Shown piece by piece: positions 1 to 6,615 of a stretch of DNA of 28,304 nt. The DNA is from Firmicutes bacterium UBA7523. Lineage in GTDB: Bacteria; Bacillota; Dethiobacteria; Dethiobacterales; Dethiobacteraceae. Below the pieces are notes generated by a model, which searched no databases, was not told where the DNA came from, and saw nothing but the letters and a program-made list of their open reading frames with translations. Numbering within the stretch: the first letter of the stretch is position 1; every line of letters starts with the position of its first letter. A program made the position numbers and the translations under genes. The stretch covers positions 42,337 to 70,640 of the forward strand of contig DLMZ01000045.1 of assembly GCA_002479415.1 (NCBI GenBank). The letters are read 5' to 3'.

Positions 1-14
1 TTTCACGTGAAACA
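1..14. promoter_or_regulatory. parS: parS centromere site, cut by the window start
   Basis: The first 14 bases, TTTCACGTGAAACA, match the last 14 of the conserved 16-bp parS palindrome TGTTTCACGTGAAACA; the missing TG would lie just outside the window. parS is bound by ParB (Spo0J), which loads SMC and partitions the origin region. The DUF4446 gene that follows commonly sits right after parA/parB in Clostridia, which fits. Only one copy is seen in the window. Confidence 0.85.
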
Positions 15-115
15 GGAGCTTGTTCACGCACAAAAATTAAGAAAAATTAATTGTTCTAAGAGGGTTTTTCTTTCTGACGTCGAAAATAACGGAGGGAGAG
101 TTTAGGAGGGTACAA

Positions 116-613
116 ATGAACTTAAATATGGACGTATATATTATTGCAGCGCTTGCTGTTTTTGTTATTTTATTTGTTTTTGTTTTGTTTTTGTTTTATA
201 AAGTGAGTGGTCTTACAGCTCGATACAATAGATTTATGTGTGGCAGGGATGGTGCAAGCTTGGAGGGCCAGCTGGCTGAGATATGTGCCCGGCTAGACAG
301 CCTAAAGGCGGATGTGTCCGGCAACAGTGTGAAGTTAAAAGAAATAGCTGGTGTTCTCAACACGGCTACGCGGGGAATTGGCGTTGTCCGGTTTAATGCC
401 TTTCAGGATACGGGCAGCGACCTTAGTTTTTCTGTGGCTTTTCTTGATGCACATAAAGATGGGCTGGTGATAAGTAGTATTTACGGCAGGGAAGAATCTC
501 GGACCTATGCAAAGCCTGTTAAAAACGGCCAATCTCAGTACCAGTTGAGTATGGAGGAAAAAGAGGCGGTCTGTCGGGCGGTTGATTCGCTGAAGCAGTT
601 GACGGTCCAGTAA
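116..613 (+). CDS. DUF4446 family membrane-anchored protein
   Basis: A 165-residue protein of the DUF4446 family, function unknown. Residues about 6-30 form one very hydrophobic N-terminal membrane segment. A short helical, probably coiled-coil stretch follows (about 45-80), then a soluble C-terminal domain containing the segment GIGVVRFNAFQDTGSDLSFS that I associate with this family. The start is set by AGGAGG at 104-109, six bases before the ATG. It lies just downstream of parS and 18 bases before the M23 peptidase gene, so it probably shares a transcript with M23 and bactofilin. A role in envelope or origin-proximal biology can be suspected from position only. Family assignment is from recognition of the sequence pattern. 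Confidence 0.8.
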   Translation: MNLNMDVYIIAALAVFVILFVFVLFLFYKVSGLTARYNRFMCGRDGASLEGQLAEICARLDSLKADVSGNSVKLKEIAGVLNTATRGIGVVRFNAFQDTGSDLSFSVAFLDAHKDGLVISSIYGREESRTYAKPVKNGQSQYQLSMEEKEAVCRAVDSLKQLTVQ

Positions 614-631
614 ATGTAGTGAGGAGCGATT

Positions 632-1516
632 ATGCGGAATAAGTTTTTTACTATTTTAATTGTTTCCGACGGCGGAAAAGCACCTACTAGCTTTAGTTTG
701 TCACAAAAGGCAGTCTATGTTTCCAGTACTATTGCTTGCCTTGCGTTTCTCAGTGTTGTGGGTTTGGGGTTTTCTCATGGACGATATGCTCGGCAGGCAG
801 CACAGATACCTATATTGCTAGGGGAAAATGCTCGTGCTACTGAGGATGTTAGGCGCTTGGAGGGGGCGCTGGATTCTATGGTTTGGCAAATGGCTGAATT
901 GGAGAGTCTGGGCAGAGAGGTTCGCGATATTGTCAGTGGCGAAGATGCGCAGCGCGATAGTTCCGGGTTGTCCAGCCGAAGCAATGTCAGGGACGAAAGC
1001 ATAACAACAGATGAAGCTATTGCGTATTTAAAGGAGAGTATACCCGCAAAGGTTGAGGAATTGTCCCTATTGAAAGATGATGCTCTCGCGTATCGGCTGG
1101 AATTAGCGGCAACGCCAGATTATTGGCCCGCGGACGGCAGGATTACTTCCCCCTATGGAATGCGCAGGGCGCCAATGACGCGCAGGTATTCTATGCACAC
1201 CGGTGTTGATATTGGGGCGCCACATGGTACTCCCGTTATGGCAGCAGCAGACGGAAAGGTTTCGGTAGCTAGATATCGCGTAGGGTGGGGTAATTTAGTA
1301 GTTATTAACCACGGCACATATACTACATATTACGCTCATTTGAAGAGGTTTTTGGTAAAACAGGGGGACAAGGTGGAAAAGGGACAGCTAATTGCAGAGG
1401 TTGGCAGCACAGGATACTCAACAGGGCCTCATCTGCACTTTGAAATACATAAGAATGGAAAAGCTATTGATCCTTTAACTATACTAGCAGCGGAGGTGCC
1501 AGGTGTTGGGCTTTAA
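632..1516 (+). CDS. M23 family murein endopeptidase, membrane-anchored
   Basis: A 294-residue LytM-type zinc metallopeptidase predicted to cut peptide cross-links in peptidoglycan outside the membrane. Residues about 28-48 form a signal anchor; about 65-115 are helical and probably coiled-coil; the M23 domain fills about 165-285. The zinc and catalytic motifs are intact: H189-x3-D193 in HTGVDIG, H236 in YYAHL, and H267/H269 in PHLHFE. An enzymatically active protein is therefore expected, unlike degenerate LytM regulators. GAGGAG at 621-626 fixes the ATG. Its last 14 bases overlap the bactofilin gene. M23 peptidase plus bactofilin is a recurrent pair in bacteria where bactofilin polymers localise or control the peptidase; applying that here is inference. 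Confidence 0.92.
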   Translation: MRNKFFTILIVSDGGKAPTSFSLSQKAVYVSSTIACLAFLSVVGLGFSHGRYARQAAQIPILLGENARATEDVRRLEGALDSMVWQMAELESLGREVRDIVSGEDAQRDSSGLSSRSNVRDESITTDEAIAYLKESIPAKVEELSLLKDDALAYRLELAATPDYWPADGRITSPYGMRRAPMTRRYSMHTGVDIGAPHGTPVMAAADGKVSVARYRVGWGNLVVINHGTYTTYYAHLKRFLVKQGDKVEKGQLIAEVGSTGYSTGPHLHFEIHKNGKAIDPLTILAAEVPGVGL

Positions 1517-1883
1517 AAAACAAACAATGCCGACAGCGGAAAAGATTCTGACCATTATAGGCGGAGATACTGTTATCACCGGAAAGGTTCAAGGTGGTGG
1601 ACCGCTTCGTATAGATGGGAGAGTGCAGGGAGAAATCGATATCCATGGCGATGTTATTATTGGTGAGAGTGCTGTGGTTGAAGCATCGGTTAAAGGGAGA
1701 AATATTCAGGTGGCGGGCAAAATAGTGGGAAATATTGCCGCAAATGGTTGCTTGGAAATAATAACCACCGGTGTTGTTCAGGGTGATGTAGATGTGCATA
1801 CATTCAAGGTTGATGATGGTGCTGGCTTTCATGGTTCATGCAAGATGCGTGTTCCATCAGAGATTGTCGATGATTCAGAGTGA
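1503..1883 (+). CDS. Bactofilin (polymer-forming cytoskeletal protein)
   Basis: A 126-residue bactofilin (DUF583 family). The central region, about residues 15-115, has the short repeating hydrophobic/glycine pattern of a right-handed beta helix, for example GPLRIDGRVQGEIDIHGDV and GKIVGNIAANGCLEI. Both tails are short and there is no membrane segment. Such proteins self-assemble into filaments without nucleotide and act as membrane-associated scaffolds, often for peptidoglycan enzymes. The chosen start is GTG with GGAGG at 1492-1496, which puts the first 14 bases inside the end of the M23 gene; this implies translational coupling. An internal ATG nine codons... further on (MPTAEKIL) is possible but has no ribosome-binding site. 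A candidate terminator lies about 130 bases downstream. Confidence 0.9.
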   Translation: MLGFKKQTMPTAEKILTIIGGDTVITGKVQGGGPLRIDGRVQGEIDIHGDVIIGESAVVEASVKGRNIQVAGKIVGNIAANGCLEIITTGVVQGDVDVHTFKVDDGAGFHGSCKMRVPSEIVDDSE

Positions 1884-2187
1884 TTCTGCTTCAGCAAGCT
1901 GAAACGTCGGTATGAGACTATTTACGGCTTAACTGAAAGGCCACCTGCGATAACGCATAGAGGTGGCACCCGGAGTGAAGAGTTAATGAAAATAATATTT
2001 GTTTAATTAGAGCCGCTGTTTGCTGAACAGCGGCTCTTGTCTCTGTGTTAAGCGGTGACATAGTAAGTGTACATTCCGAATAAGCATATCATAGTTAGCT
2101 GCAACCAAGCTTGCTAAATGGCTCTAAGCTCTTTATATGGCAAGCGATATAGGAGTTAACCTTTAAAGAGAGTCATTTTGCTAATTT
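1884..2187. other. Structured intergenic region after bactofilin
   Basis: About 300 bases with no convincing gene. It contains a small hairpin (TTCAGC-AA-GCTGAA, 1890-1903) and a nested hairpin (GCCACCT 1940-1946 pairing with AGGTGGC 1961-1967, with an inner GCG-ATAA-CGC). A strong 11-bp stem follows at 2010-2036. I could not match this to a known riboswitch class. The rest, 2041-2187, shows no clear promoter. It may simply be a structured 3' end of the bactofilin mRNA or a small RNA. Confidence 0.4.
2010..2040 (+). terminator. Probable terminator after the M23-bactofilin operon
   Basis: A perfect 11-bp stem, GAGCCGCTGTT pairing with AACAGCGGCTC around a 5-base loop, followed by TTGTCTCT. 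The T-tract is poor, so termination may be partial or Rho-assisted. Confidence 0.55.
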
Positions 2188-2211
2188 TTGATATTTCCCG
2201 GGAAATATCAA
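2188..2211. promoter_or_regulatory. Noc-type binding site (24-bp perfect palindrome)
   Basis: A 24-bp perfect palindrome whose centre is ATTTCCCGGGAAAT, identical to the consensus NBS recognised by the nucleoid-occlusion protein Noc of Bacillus subtilis. The palindrome extends five more bases on each side (TTGAT and ATCAA). Noc is a ParB paralogue, often encoded beside parA/parB in Firmicutes. It binds NBS sites and, with CTP, links the chromosome to the membrane to block division over the nucleoid. Identity with the consensus is seen directly; that this organism has Noc is inferred. Confidence 0.75.
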
Positions 2212-2233
2212 CAAAAGATGCGGGGGTGGATGC

Positions 2234-2878
2234 ATGTCTTGGATAGACTTGCTTGCTCTAACGCTTACACTGTGGACGGCTGTAAAGGGCTATGTCAGAG
2301 GGGCCTTCGTATCTCTATGCTTCTTTATAGCCACAGCAGCTGCCATAGTTACCGGAACAACATTTCATCCTCATCTTTTTGTTTATTTGAATAAGGAGTG
2401 GCAAGCTGTAGAAATTGTGAGCGTCTTTATTGCAAATCAAGTTACAGTTGTGTCTGCTTCGTTTTCGCAAGGATCCACAGTTGAATTTCTACCACCGTTA
2501 GCAGAGAGGGCTCTCTTAAGGATAGCACCAGAGCTTGCCGTTGTTTACGTTGTAGGCAGGGAATCCCCTAATGCTTTACTGTCTAATTTGGCAATTCGCT
2601 TTTTTTGTGTTGCCGCCTTATTTGTTATTGCCTCAGCTTTCGGATCGCTATTAATCCGTATCAACAAGCAAAAAGCCGGCAATTCGATATTTGGAGAGAA
2701 GTATAAAGTAATTGGTCTGACCATAGGTATGATTCATGGAGTTCTGATTTCCGTAATAGTTTGCATTGTCTTAGACGCTGTTAGTTGTATTGCGCTTTTC
2801 GTGTTTTTACAGCAAGATTTAAGAGGTTCTTATTTATATCAAATCTCGGTTGCGCTCATTCAGAATGTTATCATCTAA
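2234..2878 (+). CDS. CvpA-like integral membrane protein
   Basis: A 214-residue protein with four likely membrane segments (about residues 4-22, 25-43, 121-143 and 155-190) and a soluble loop between the second and third. The start, with an acidic residue and an aromatic in MSWIDLL, then the KGYVRGAF turn between the first two helices, resembles the CvpA family (colicin V production/YshB-like). CvpA proteins have been linked to envelope homeostasis and toxin secretion, but no biochemical role is firm. GGGGGTGG at 2222-2229 precedes the ATG. It stands alone, with over 200 bases on either side, and the Noc-type palindrome ends 22 bases before its start. The assignment is moderate; the later part of the protein is divergent. 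Confidence 0.6.
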   Translation: MSWIDLLALTLTLWTAVKGYVRGAFVSLCFFIATAAAIVTGTTFHPHLFVYLNKEWQAVEIVSVFIANQVTVVSASFSQGSTVEFLPPLAERALLRIAPELAVVYVVGRESPNALLSNLAIRFFCVAALFVIASAFGSLLIRINKQKAGNSIFGEKYKVIGLTIGMIHGVLISVIVCIVLDAVSCIALFVFLQQDLRGSYLYQISVALIQNVII

Positions 2879-3082
2879 TATTGCTAAAGAAGGTTATCCG
2901 GAGTTAACTAGTTTAAGAAACGGAAGCATTGGGCGTTGGGGGAGACTCTGCTTCTCCTGACTGAACGGGATTTAGGATAAATAATAAGATATATCCTCTA
3001 AACGGCAGGATTTTGCTCAATATAGGAAGAACTAGACCATGGTATCCTTAAAATACTTTGATTTGAATTGGAGGTAAGTAAA

Positions 3083-3736
3083 TTGCGTATAGTGTTATTG
3101 GGAGCCCCAGGTGCGGGGAAAGGGACGCAAGGGGAAAAGCTGGTAAGGAAGTATAACTTGCCGCATATATCTACCGGTGATATTTTTAGGGCTGCTATTA
3201 AGGAAGGGACAGAGCTGGGGATGAAAGCAAAGGAGTACATGGATAAGGGAGAGCTAGTCCCGGACGAATTAGTGTGCGACATTGTTACAGAACGTTTAAT
3301 GCAGCCTGACTGCAAAGAAGGGTTTATGCTAGATGGTTTTCCGCGTACGGTAGGGCAGGCAGAAGCTCTAAGCGCTGCTTTGGAAGAACGGAATATGCCG
3401 CTAACCGGAGTAGTTAATGTTGATATTAATTTGGACGATTTATTGGACAGGTTGACTGGGCGCCGGGTGTGTAAATCGTGCGGAGCTACATATCATATTA
3501 AGTTTAATGCTCCCAAGGTTCGTTGTGTCTGCGATATTTGCGGTGGAGAGCTGTATCAAAGGTCGGATGACGCAGAGGAGAAAACGGTAAAGCAGAGGCT
3601 TGAGGTATATAGGAATCAGACGGAGCCTCTCACCGCATACTATGAGGAAAAGGGCATATTGTTTAGTGTTGATGGCTCAAAAGAGATTGAAGATGTGTTT
3701 AAAGATATTACATCAATACTAGACAGTAAAAAATAA
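3083..3736 (+). CDS. adk: Adenylate kinase, zinc-LID type
   Basis: Interconverts ATP + AMP and 2 ADP in the cytoplasm. The 217-residue length is typical of the long bacterial form. Visible are the P-loop GAPGAGKGT (residues 7-15), the AMP-site STGDIFR (30-36), the DGFPRT motif (84-89), and a LID with four zinc-ligand cysteines, C130, C133, C150 and C153. GGAGGTAAG at 3070-3078 fixes a TTG start at 3083; the longer reading from 3068 would place the start inside the ribosome-binding site. In most Firmicutes adk sits in the secY-adk-map ribosomal-protein operon. Here it is upstream of mscS near the origin, so it is either relocated or a second copy. The 204 bases before it hold only weak hairpins and no clear promoter. 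Confidence 0.93.
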   Translation: MRIVLLGAPGAGKGTQGEKLVRKYNLPHISTGDIFRAAIKEGTELGMKAKEYMDKGELVPDELVCDIVTERLMQPDCKEGFMLDGFPRTVGQAEALSAALEERNMPLTGVVNVDINLDDLLDRLTGRRVCKSCGATYHIKFNAPKVRCVCDICGGELYQRSDDAEEKTVKQRLEVYRNQTEPLTAYYEEKGILFSVDGSKEIEDVFKDITSILDSKK

Positions 3737-3759
3737 GTCAGACTTTTAAAGGTGAAAGC

Positions 3760-4644
3760 ATGCAAGAGATTTTTCCACAATTAAGCGGAGAGCTGTTAAG
3801 TGCTCTGATTTTCGACTTGGCTGTTGTTTGGGGTACAAGGATTATCAAGGTTTTGGTGATTCTCTTTCTGGCCCGCTTTGCGTTGCGCTTTGGCAACAGC
3901 ATGATTTGCAGGTTATTTGATACTAATGGACAGTCAGCGCTCCTTCCTGAGAATAAAGCGAAAACGATTTCTGTGCTACTTACATCAATCTGGAGATACT
4001 TTGTATATGCCTTTACAATTATTCTTGTTTTAACCGAACTGGATATTTTTGACATAGGGCCCATTCTTGCAGGTGCGGGAATTTTTGGCTTCGCCATAGG
4101 TTTTGGCGCTCAGAATTTGGTTCGCGATATAATTTCAGGCTTCTTCATCATTTTAGAGGATCAGTTTTCTGTTGGTGATTTTATTACTACCGGCTCCTAT
4201 ACAGGAGTTGTTGAAGAACTCGGTCTGCGTATCACAAAAATAAGAGACTTTAGCGGGGAACTGCATATCATTCCTAATGGTCATATTGAAGTTGTTACCA
4301 ACAAAGGGCGGGGAAGTATGCGAGCGCTGGTAGATGTGGGTGTGGCATATGAGGAAAAAATAGACCATGTAATCTCCATCTTAGAAGATGTGTGCGTCCA
4401 GTTTGCTGAAAATGAACCTAATGTGGTAGAAGGTCCCATAGTCCAAGGTGTGGTAGGGCTTGATGACTCTGCTGTGGTTATTCGCCTTTCAGCAAGAACA
4501 AACAGTATGACACAGTGGCAGGTTGAAAGGGATTTGCGCAGGCTAATCAAAAACACCTTTGATGAGAAAGGTATTGAAATTCCCTACCCCAGGCGGGTAA
4601 TTTATAATCGGGGGAATGATAAGGGAGCTGAACTTGATGGCTGA
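3760..4644 (+). CDS. MscS family small-conductance mechanosensitive channel
   Basis: A 294-residue channel that opens on membrane tension to release solutes during hypo-osmotic shock. Three membrane helices are visible (about 20-42, 66-88 and 92-112). The last runs into the Gly/Ala-rich pore segment AGIFGFAIGFGAQNLVRDI. Then come the beta domain (FSVGDFI, GVVEELGLRITKIRDF, HIIPNG) and the alpha/beta C-terminal domain. The size matches the compact YkuT/MscS-like subfamily. It starts 23 bases after adk and overlaps DUF951 by 8 bases, so the three genes are likely co-transcribed. MscS followed by DUF951 and rpsF is a recurrent clostridial order. Confidence 0.92.
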   Translation: MQEIFPQLSGELLSALIFDLAVVWGTRIIKVLVILFLARFALRFGNSMICRLFDTNGQSALLPENKAKTISVLLTSIWRYFVYAFTIILVLTELDIFDIGPILAGAGIFGFAIGFGAQNLVRDIISGFFIILEDQFSVGDFITTGSYTGVVEELGLRITKIRDFSGELHIIPNGHIEVVTNKGRGSMRALVDVGVAYEEKIDHVISILEDVCVQFAENEPNVVEGPIVQGVVGLDDSAVVIRLSARTNSMTQWQVERDLRRLIKNTFDEKGIEIPYPRRVIYNRGNDKGAELDG

Positions 4645-4828
4645 GTATGTCCTGGGCCAGCGTGTTCGTATGAAAAAGGCGCATCCTTGCGGTGGCAATG
4701 TATGGACTATTATACGTATTGGCATGGATTTTCGTATAAAATGTGTTGAATGTGGGCGTAGCGTACTGATTCCTAGGGGGAAGTTTGAGAAAAGCGTTCG
4801 TGAAGTTTTGCCAGATTCAACAGAATAA
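4637..4828 (+). CDS. DUF951 family small protein
   Basis: A 63-residue basic protein of the DUF951 family, which is conserved in Firmicutes and of unknown function. It shows the family pattern of a HPCGG motif (C18) followed by a C-x2-C pair (C36, C39), which suggests a small metal-binding or nucleic-acid-binding fold. The ATG at 4637 is chosen because AAGGGAG lies 9-15 bases upstream. An in-frame ATG at 4616 has its purine-rich stretch only one base away. The gene overlaps mscS by 8 bases and precedes the rpsF promoter. Confidence 0.85.
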   Translation: MAEYVLGQRVRMKKAHPCGGNVWTIIRIGMDFRIKCVECGRSVLIPRGKFEKSVREVLPDSTE

Positions 4829-4851
4829 TGGCTATAATATTGAAACCGCCC

Positions 4852-4880
4852 TTGCCAAACAAGTTTTGTTATGGTACTAT
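4852..4880 (+). promoter_or_regulatory. Sigma-A type promoter of rpsF-ssb-rpsR
   Basis: TTGCCA (4852-4857), a 17-base spacer and TACTAT (4875-4880) give a good vegetative promoter. Transcription would begin near 4887, giving an approximately 60-base leader. Confidence 0.65.
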
Positions 4881-4897
4881 ATGGTTTGTACTTCCCT

Positions 4898-4918
4898 GCT
4901 CCCGGCGTGAACGGGGGC
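4898..4918 (+). promoter_or_regulatory. Possible S6:S18 autoregulatory leader hairpin
   Basis: In the rpsF leader, GCTCCCG pairs with CGGGGGC (one G-T wobble) around the loop GCGTGAA. It ends 12 bases before the AGGAGG of rpsF. Many bacteria carry an rpsF leader bound by the S6:S18 complex, recognised partly by a CCG motif; this hairpin has CCG in its stem. Whether it fits the established leader model needs a covariance search, so confidence is low. Confidence 0.35.
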
Positions 4919-4948
4919 CAAAGACCATAGGGAGGAGGTGAATAGGCC

Positions 4949-5239
4949 ATGACAAAGTACGAGACTATGTATATTCTTAAGCCCGAACTCGGGGAAGAAG
5001 CATATGACGCCCTTGTTGAGAAGTTTAAAGGTGTTATTGAAAGCGAGAAGGGTGAAGTTACAAATGTGAATCGCATGGGTCGACGTAAGTTGGCCTATGA
5101 GGTAGATAAAAAGTTCCGCGAAGGGTACTACGTGCTGTTTAATTACACTGGCCAAGCCAATGTAACTAATGAGCTTGAGCGGAATTTTAGGATTTCAGAC
5201 GATGTAATCCGTTACCTCATTGTAAAAGAAGAAGAATAG
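4949..5239 (+). CDS. rpsF: 30S ribosomal protein S6
   Basis: A 96-residue S6 of the 30S platform, which binds 16S rRNA together with S18. The family N-terminus is clear (YETMYILKPEL), as are the middle NRMGRRKLAYEV and the end RNFRISDDVIRYLI. There is no C-terminal glutamate extension. GGGAGGAGGTG lies about 10 bases before the ATG. It is the first gene of rpsF-ssb-rpsR; both protein partners, S6 and S18, are therefore made from one transcript. Confidence 0.98.
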   Translation: MTKYETMYILKPELGEEAYDALVEKFKGVIESEKGEVTNVNRMGRRKLAYEVDKKFREGYYVLFNYTGQANVTNELERNFRISDDVIRYLIVKEEE

Positions 5240-5258
5240 AAGCCGGGGGTGAGGAGTC

Positions 5259-5654
5259 ATGCTTAACCGCATTGTCCTTGTCGGGAACTTAACAAAAGAC
5301 CCGGAGTTACGCTACACACCTGCTAATGGTGTTGCAGTTGCCAGCTTTACGGTGGCAGTTAACAGGCGTTTTAGCCAGAAGAAAGAAACAGATTTTATTC
5401 CCATAGTTGTCTGGCGTGCTCAGGCGGAAAACTGTGCCAAATATTTAGGTAAAGGCAGTATGGTGGCAATTGACGGGAGGCTGCAGATCCGCTCCTACGA
5501 AGACCGGGAAGGTCAGAAACGGACAATAGCGGAAGTTGTGGCCGATAGTGTACAGTTTTTAAGTACAACCGGCAATAAAGAAAAGCGTTTCTCGGATGAT
5601 GCCCCTCCGCCTTACGACGACTCAATGATTGGGGAAGATGATGTGCCTTTTTAA
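5259..5654 (+). CDS. ssb: Single-stranded DNA-binding protein
   Basis: A 131-residue SSB that coats single-stranded DNA at replication forks and recruits repair enzymes. The OB fold spans residues 1 to about 105, with the usual MLNRIVLVGNLTKDPELRYT start. A short acidic, disordered linker leads to the tail DDVPF, the conserved C-terminal tip bound by partner proteins. It lies 19 bases after rpsF and 39 before rpsR. The linker is short for an SSB of Firmicutes, but the tail is intact. Confidence 0.97.
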   Translation: MLNRIVLVGNLTKDPELRYTPANGVAVASFTVAVNRRFSQKKETDFIPIVVWRAQAENCAKYLGKGSMVAIDGRLQIRSYEDREGQKRTIAEVVADSVQFLSTTGNKEKRFSDDAPPPYDDSMIGEDDVPF

Positions 5655-5693
5655 TGGGCAAATGGTTTTAATTTAACTAAGGAGGTCTGCACC

Positions 5694-5921
5694 ATGCGAA
5701 AGGAACGCGGTCGCAGGAAACGCAAAATTTGCAGCTTCTGTGTAGATAAAGCAACGAGTATTGACTATAAAGTAACTGGAAAGCTAGCTCGCTTTATTAC
5801 AGAACGGGGTAAAATTTTACCGCGCCGGATATCGGGAAACTGTGCGAAGCACCAGAGGCAGTTAACTATGGCTATTAAGCGGGCTCGCAATATTGCCTTG
5901 CTGCCCTACACAGCTGAGTAG
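5694..5921 (+). CDS. rpsR: 30S ribosomal protein S18 (cysteine-containing form)
   Basis: A 75-residue S18, partner of S6 in the 30S platform. The body DYKVTGKLARFITERGKILPRR is typical. It has C13-x2-C16 and C50-x2-H53, which together could hold zinc; this C+ type of S18 occurs in many Clostridia. AAGGAGG precedes the ATG. A 12-bp terminator stem begins 55 bases downstream. In Bacillus and many relatives yybS and gdpP lie between rpsR and rplI; neither is present here. Confidence 0.97.
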   Translation: MRKERGRRKRKICSFCVDKATSIDYKVTGKLARFITERGKILPRRISGNCAKHQRQLTMAIKRARNIALLPYTAE

Positions 5922-5975
5922 ACTTTATATGTCGGTATAAAGCATATTGCTTTACCATCGTGTAATTTTAACACA

Positions 5976-6010
5976 AAAAGACGCTACTACATACGTGGCG
6001 TCTTTTATTT
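5976..6010 (+). terminator. Intrinsic terminator of rpsF-ssb-rpsR
   Basis: A 12-bp stem, AAAAGACGCTAC against GTGGCGTCTTTT (one wobble pair), with a 7-base loop, followed by ATTTTATG. A smaller hairpin (AAAGCA-TAT-TGCTTT) lies just before it at about 5939-5953. Confidence 0.9.
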
Positions 6011-6162
6011 TATGTGTCTAAAAAAGCGCTGCTTCAATTAAGGATATCTTGCATTGATAGATAAAAATTAGCAAGAGAACTGTATGTTCCATGGGCAGGA
6101 GAAAGTGGTTTTTGTGCAGAACAATTAAAAATGGAATGTGGTTTGTTAAGGAGGATTCTTTG

Positions 6163-6603
6163 ATGAAGGTGATTTTAGTTCAGGATGTAAAAGCCCTTGG
6201 TAAAAAAGGGGAAATAAAAGAAGTAGCTGAAGGGTACGCGAGAAATTTTTTGATGCCTAGAGGCCTAGTAGTTGAAGCTAGCGGTGGACATTTAAAGGAG
6301 CACCGAAGCCAGGAAAAACGGCAGGAGGAAAAAGCGGCAAAGGTTCTTTCAGCAGCAGAAGCGCTGGCAAAAAAGATTGCAGGGATGACTCTTGAAATCA
6401 TAGTTAAAGTAGGCGAGGGTGGCAAGCTTTTTGGTTCTGTGACCAGCGCTGATGTGGCCAAAGCCCTCGGTGAAAAAGGATTCGCTGTGGATAAAAGAAA
6501 AATTGAATTAGGAGAAACCGTAAAAACTTTGGGTACTTATTCTGTCCGTATTAAACTACACCCTAATGTGGATGCTCACTTAGATTTGGTAGTAAGGACA
6601 TAA
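6163..6603 (+). CDS. rplI: 50S ribosomal protein L9
   Basis: A 146-residue L9, a two-domain protein bridging the base of the L1 stalk. The N-terminal domain is plain (MKVILVQDVKALGKKGEIKE, YARNFLMPRGLV). A long connecting helix (about 45-75) leads to the C-terminal rRNA-binding domain. The ATG at 6163 is fixed by AAGGAGG at 6148-6154; upstream in-frame codons to 6091 lack family similarity and would exceed the usual length of about 148. It begins the rplI-lonC-dnaB cluster, 12 bases before lonC. No strong promoter is recognised in the 150 bases between the rpsR terminator and this gene, though one must exist or read-through occurs. Confidence 0.97.
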   Translation: MKVILVQDVKALGKKGEIKEVAEGYARNFLMPRGLVVEASGGHLKEHRSQEKRQEEKAAKVLSAAEALAKKIAGMTLEIIVKVGEGGKLFGSVTSADVAKALGEKGFAVDKRKIELGETVKTLGTYSVRIKLHPNVDAHLDLVVRT

Positions 6604-6615
6604 GAGGAGAGAATA

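Noticed and set aside
1958..1974. T-box-like sequence GAGGTGGCACCCGG
   Set aside because: It contains the core GGTGGCACC, but there is not enough upstream room for a stem I after the bactofilin stop, the motif is locked in its own hairpin, and the next gene is not an amino-acid gene.
2188..2394. 68-codon reading frame overlapping the CvpA-like gene
   Set aside because: It starts inside the Noc-type palindrome, has no ribosome-binding site, and runs out of frame through a better-supported gene.
4543..5076. 177-codon minus-strand reading frame across mscS, DUF951 and rpsF
   Set aside because: It is antisense to three well-supported genes and includes the rpsF promoter; its composition is that of a shadow frame.
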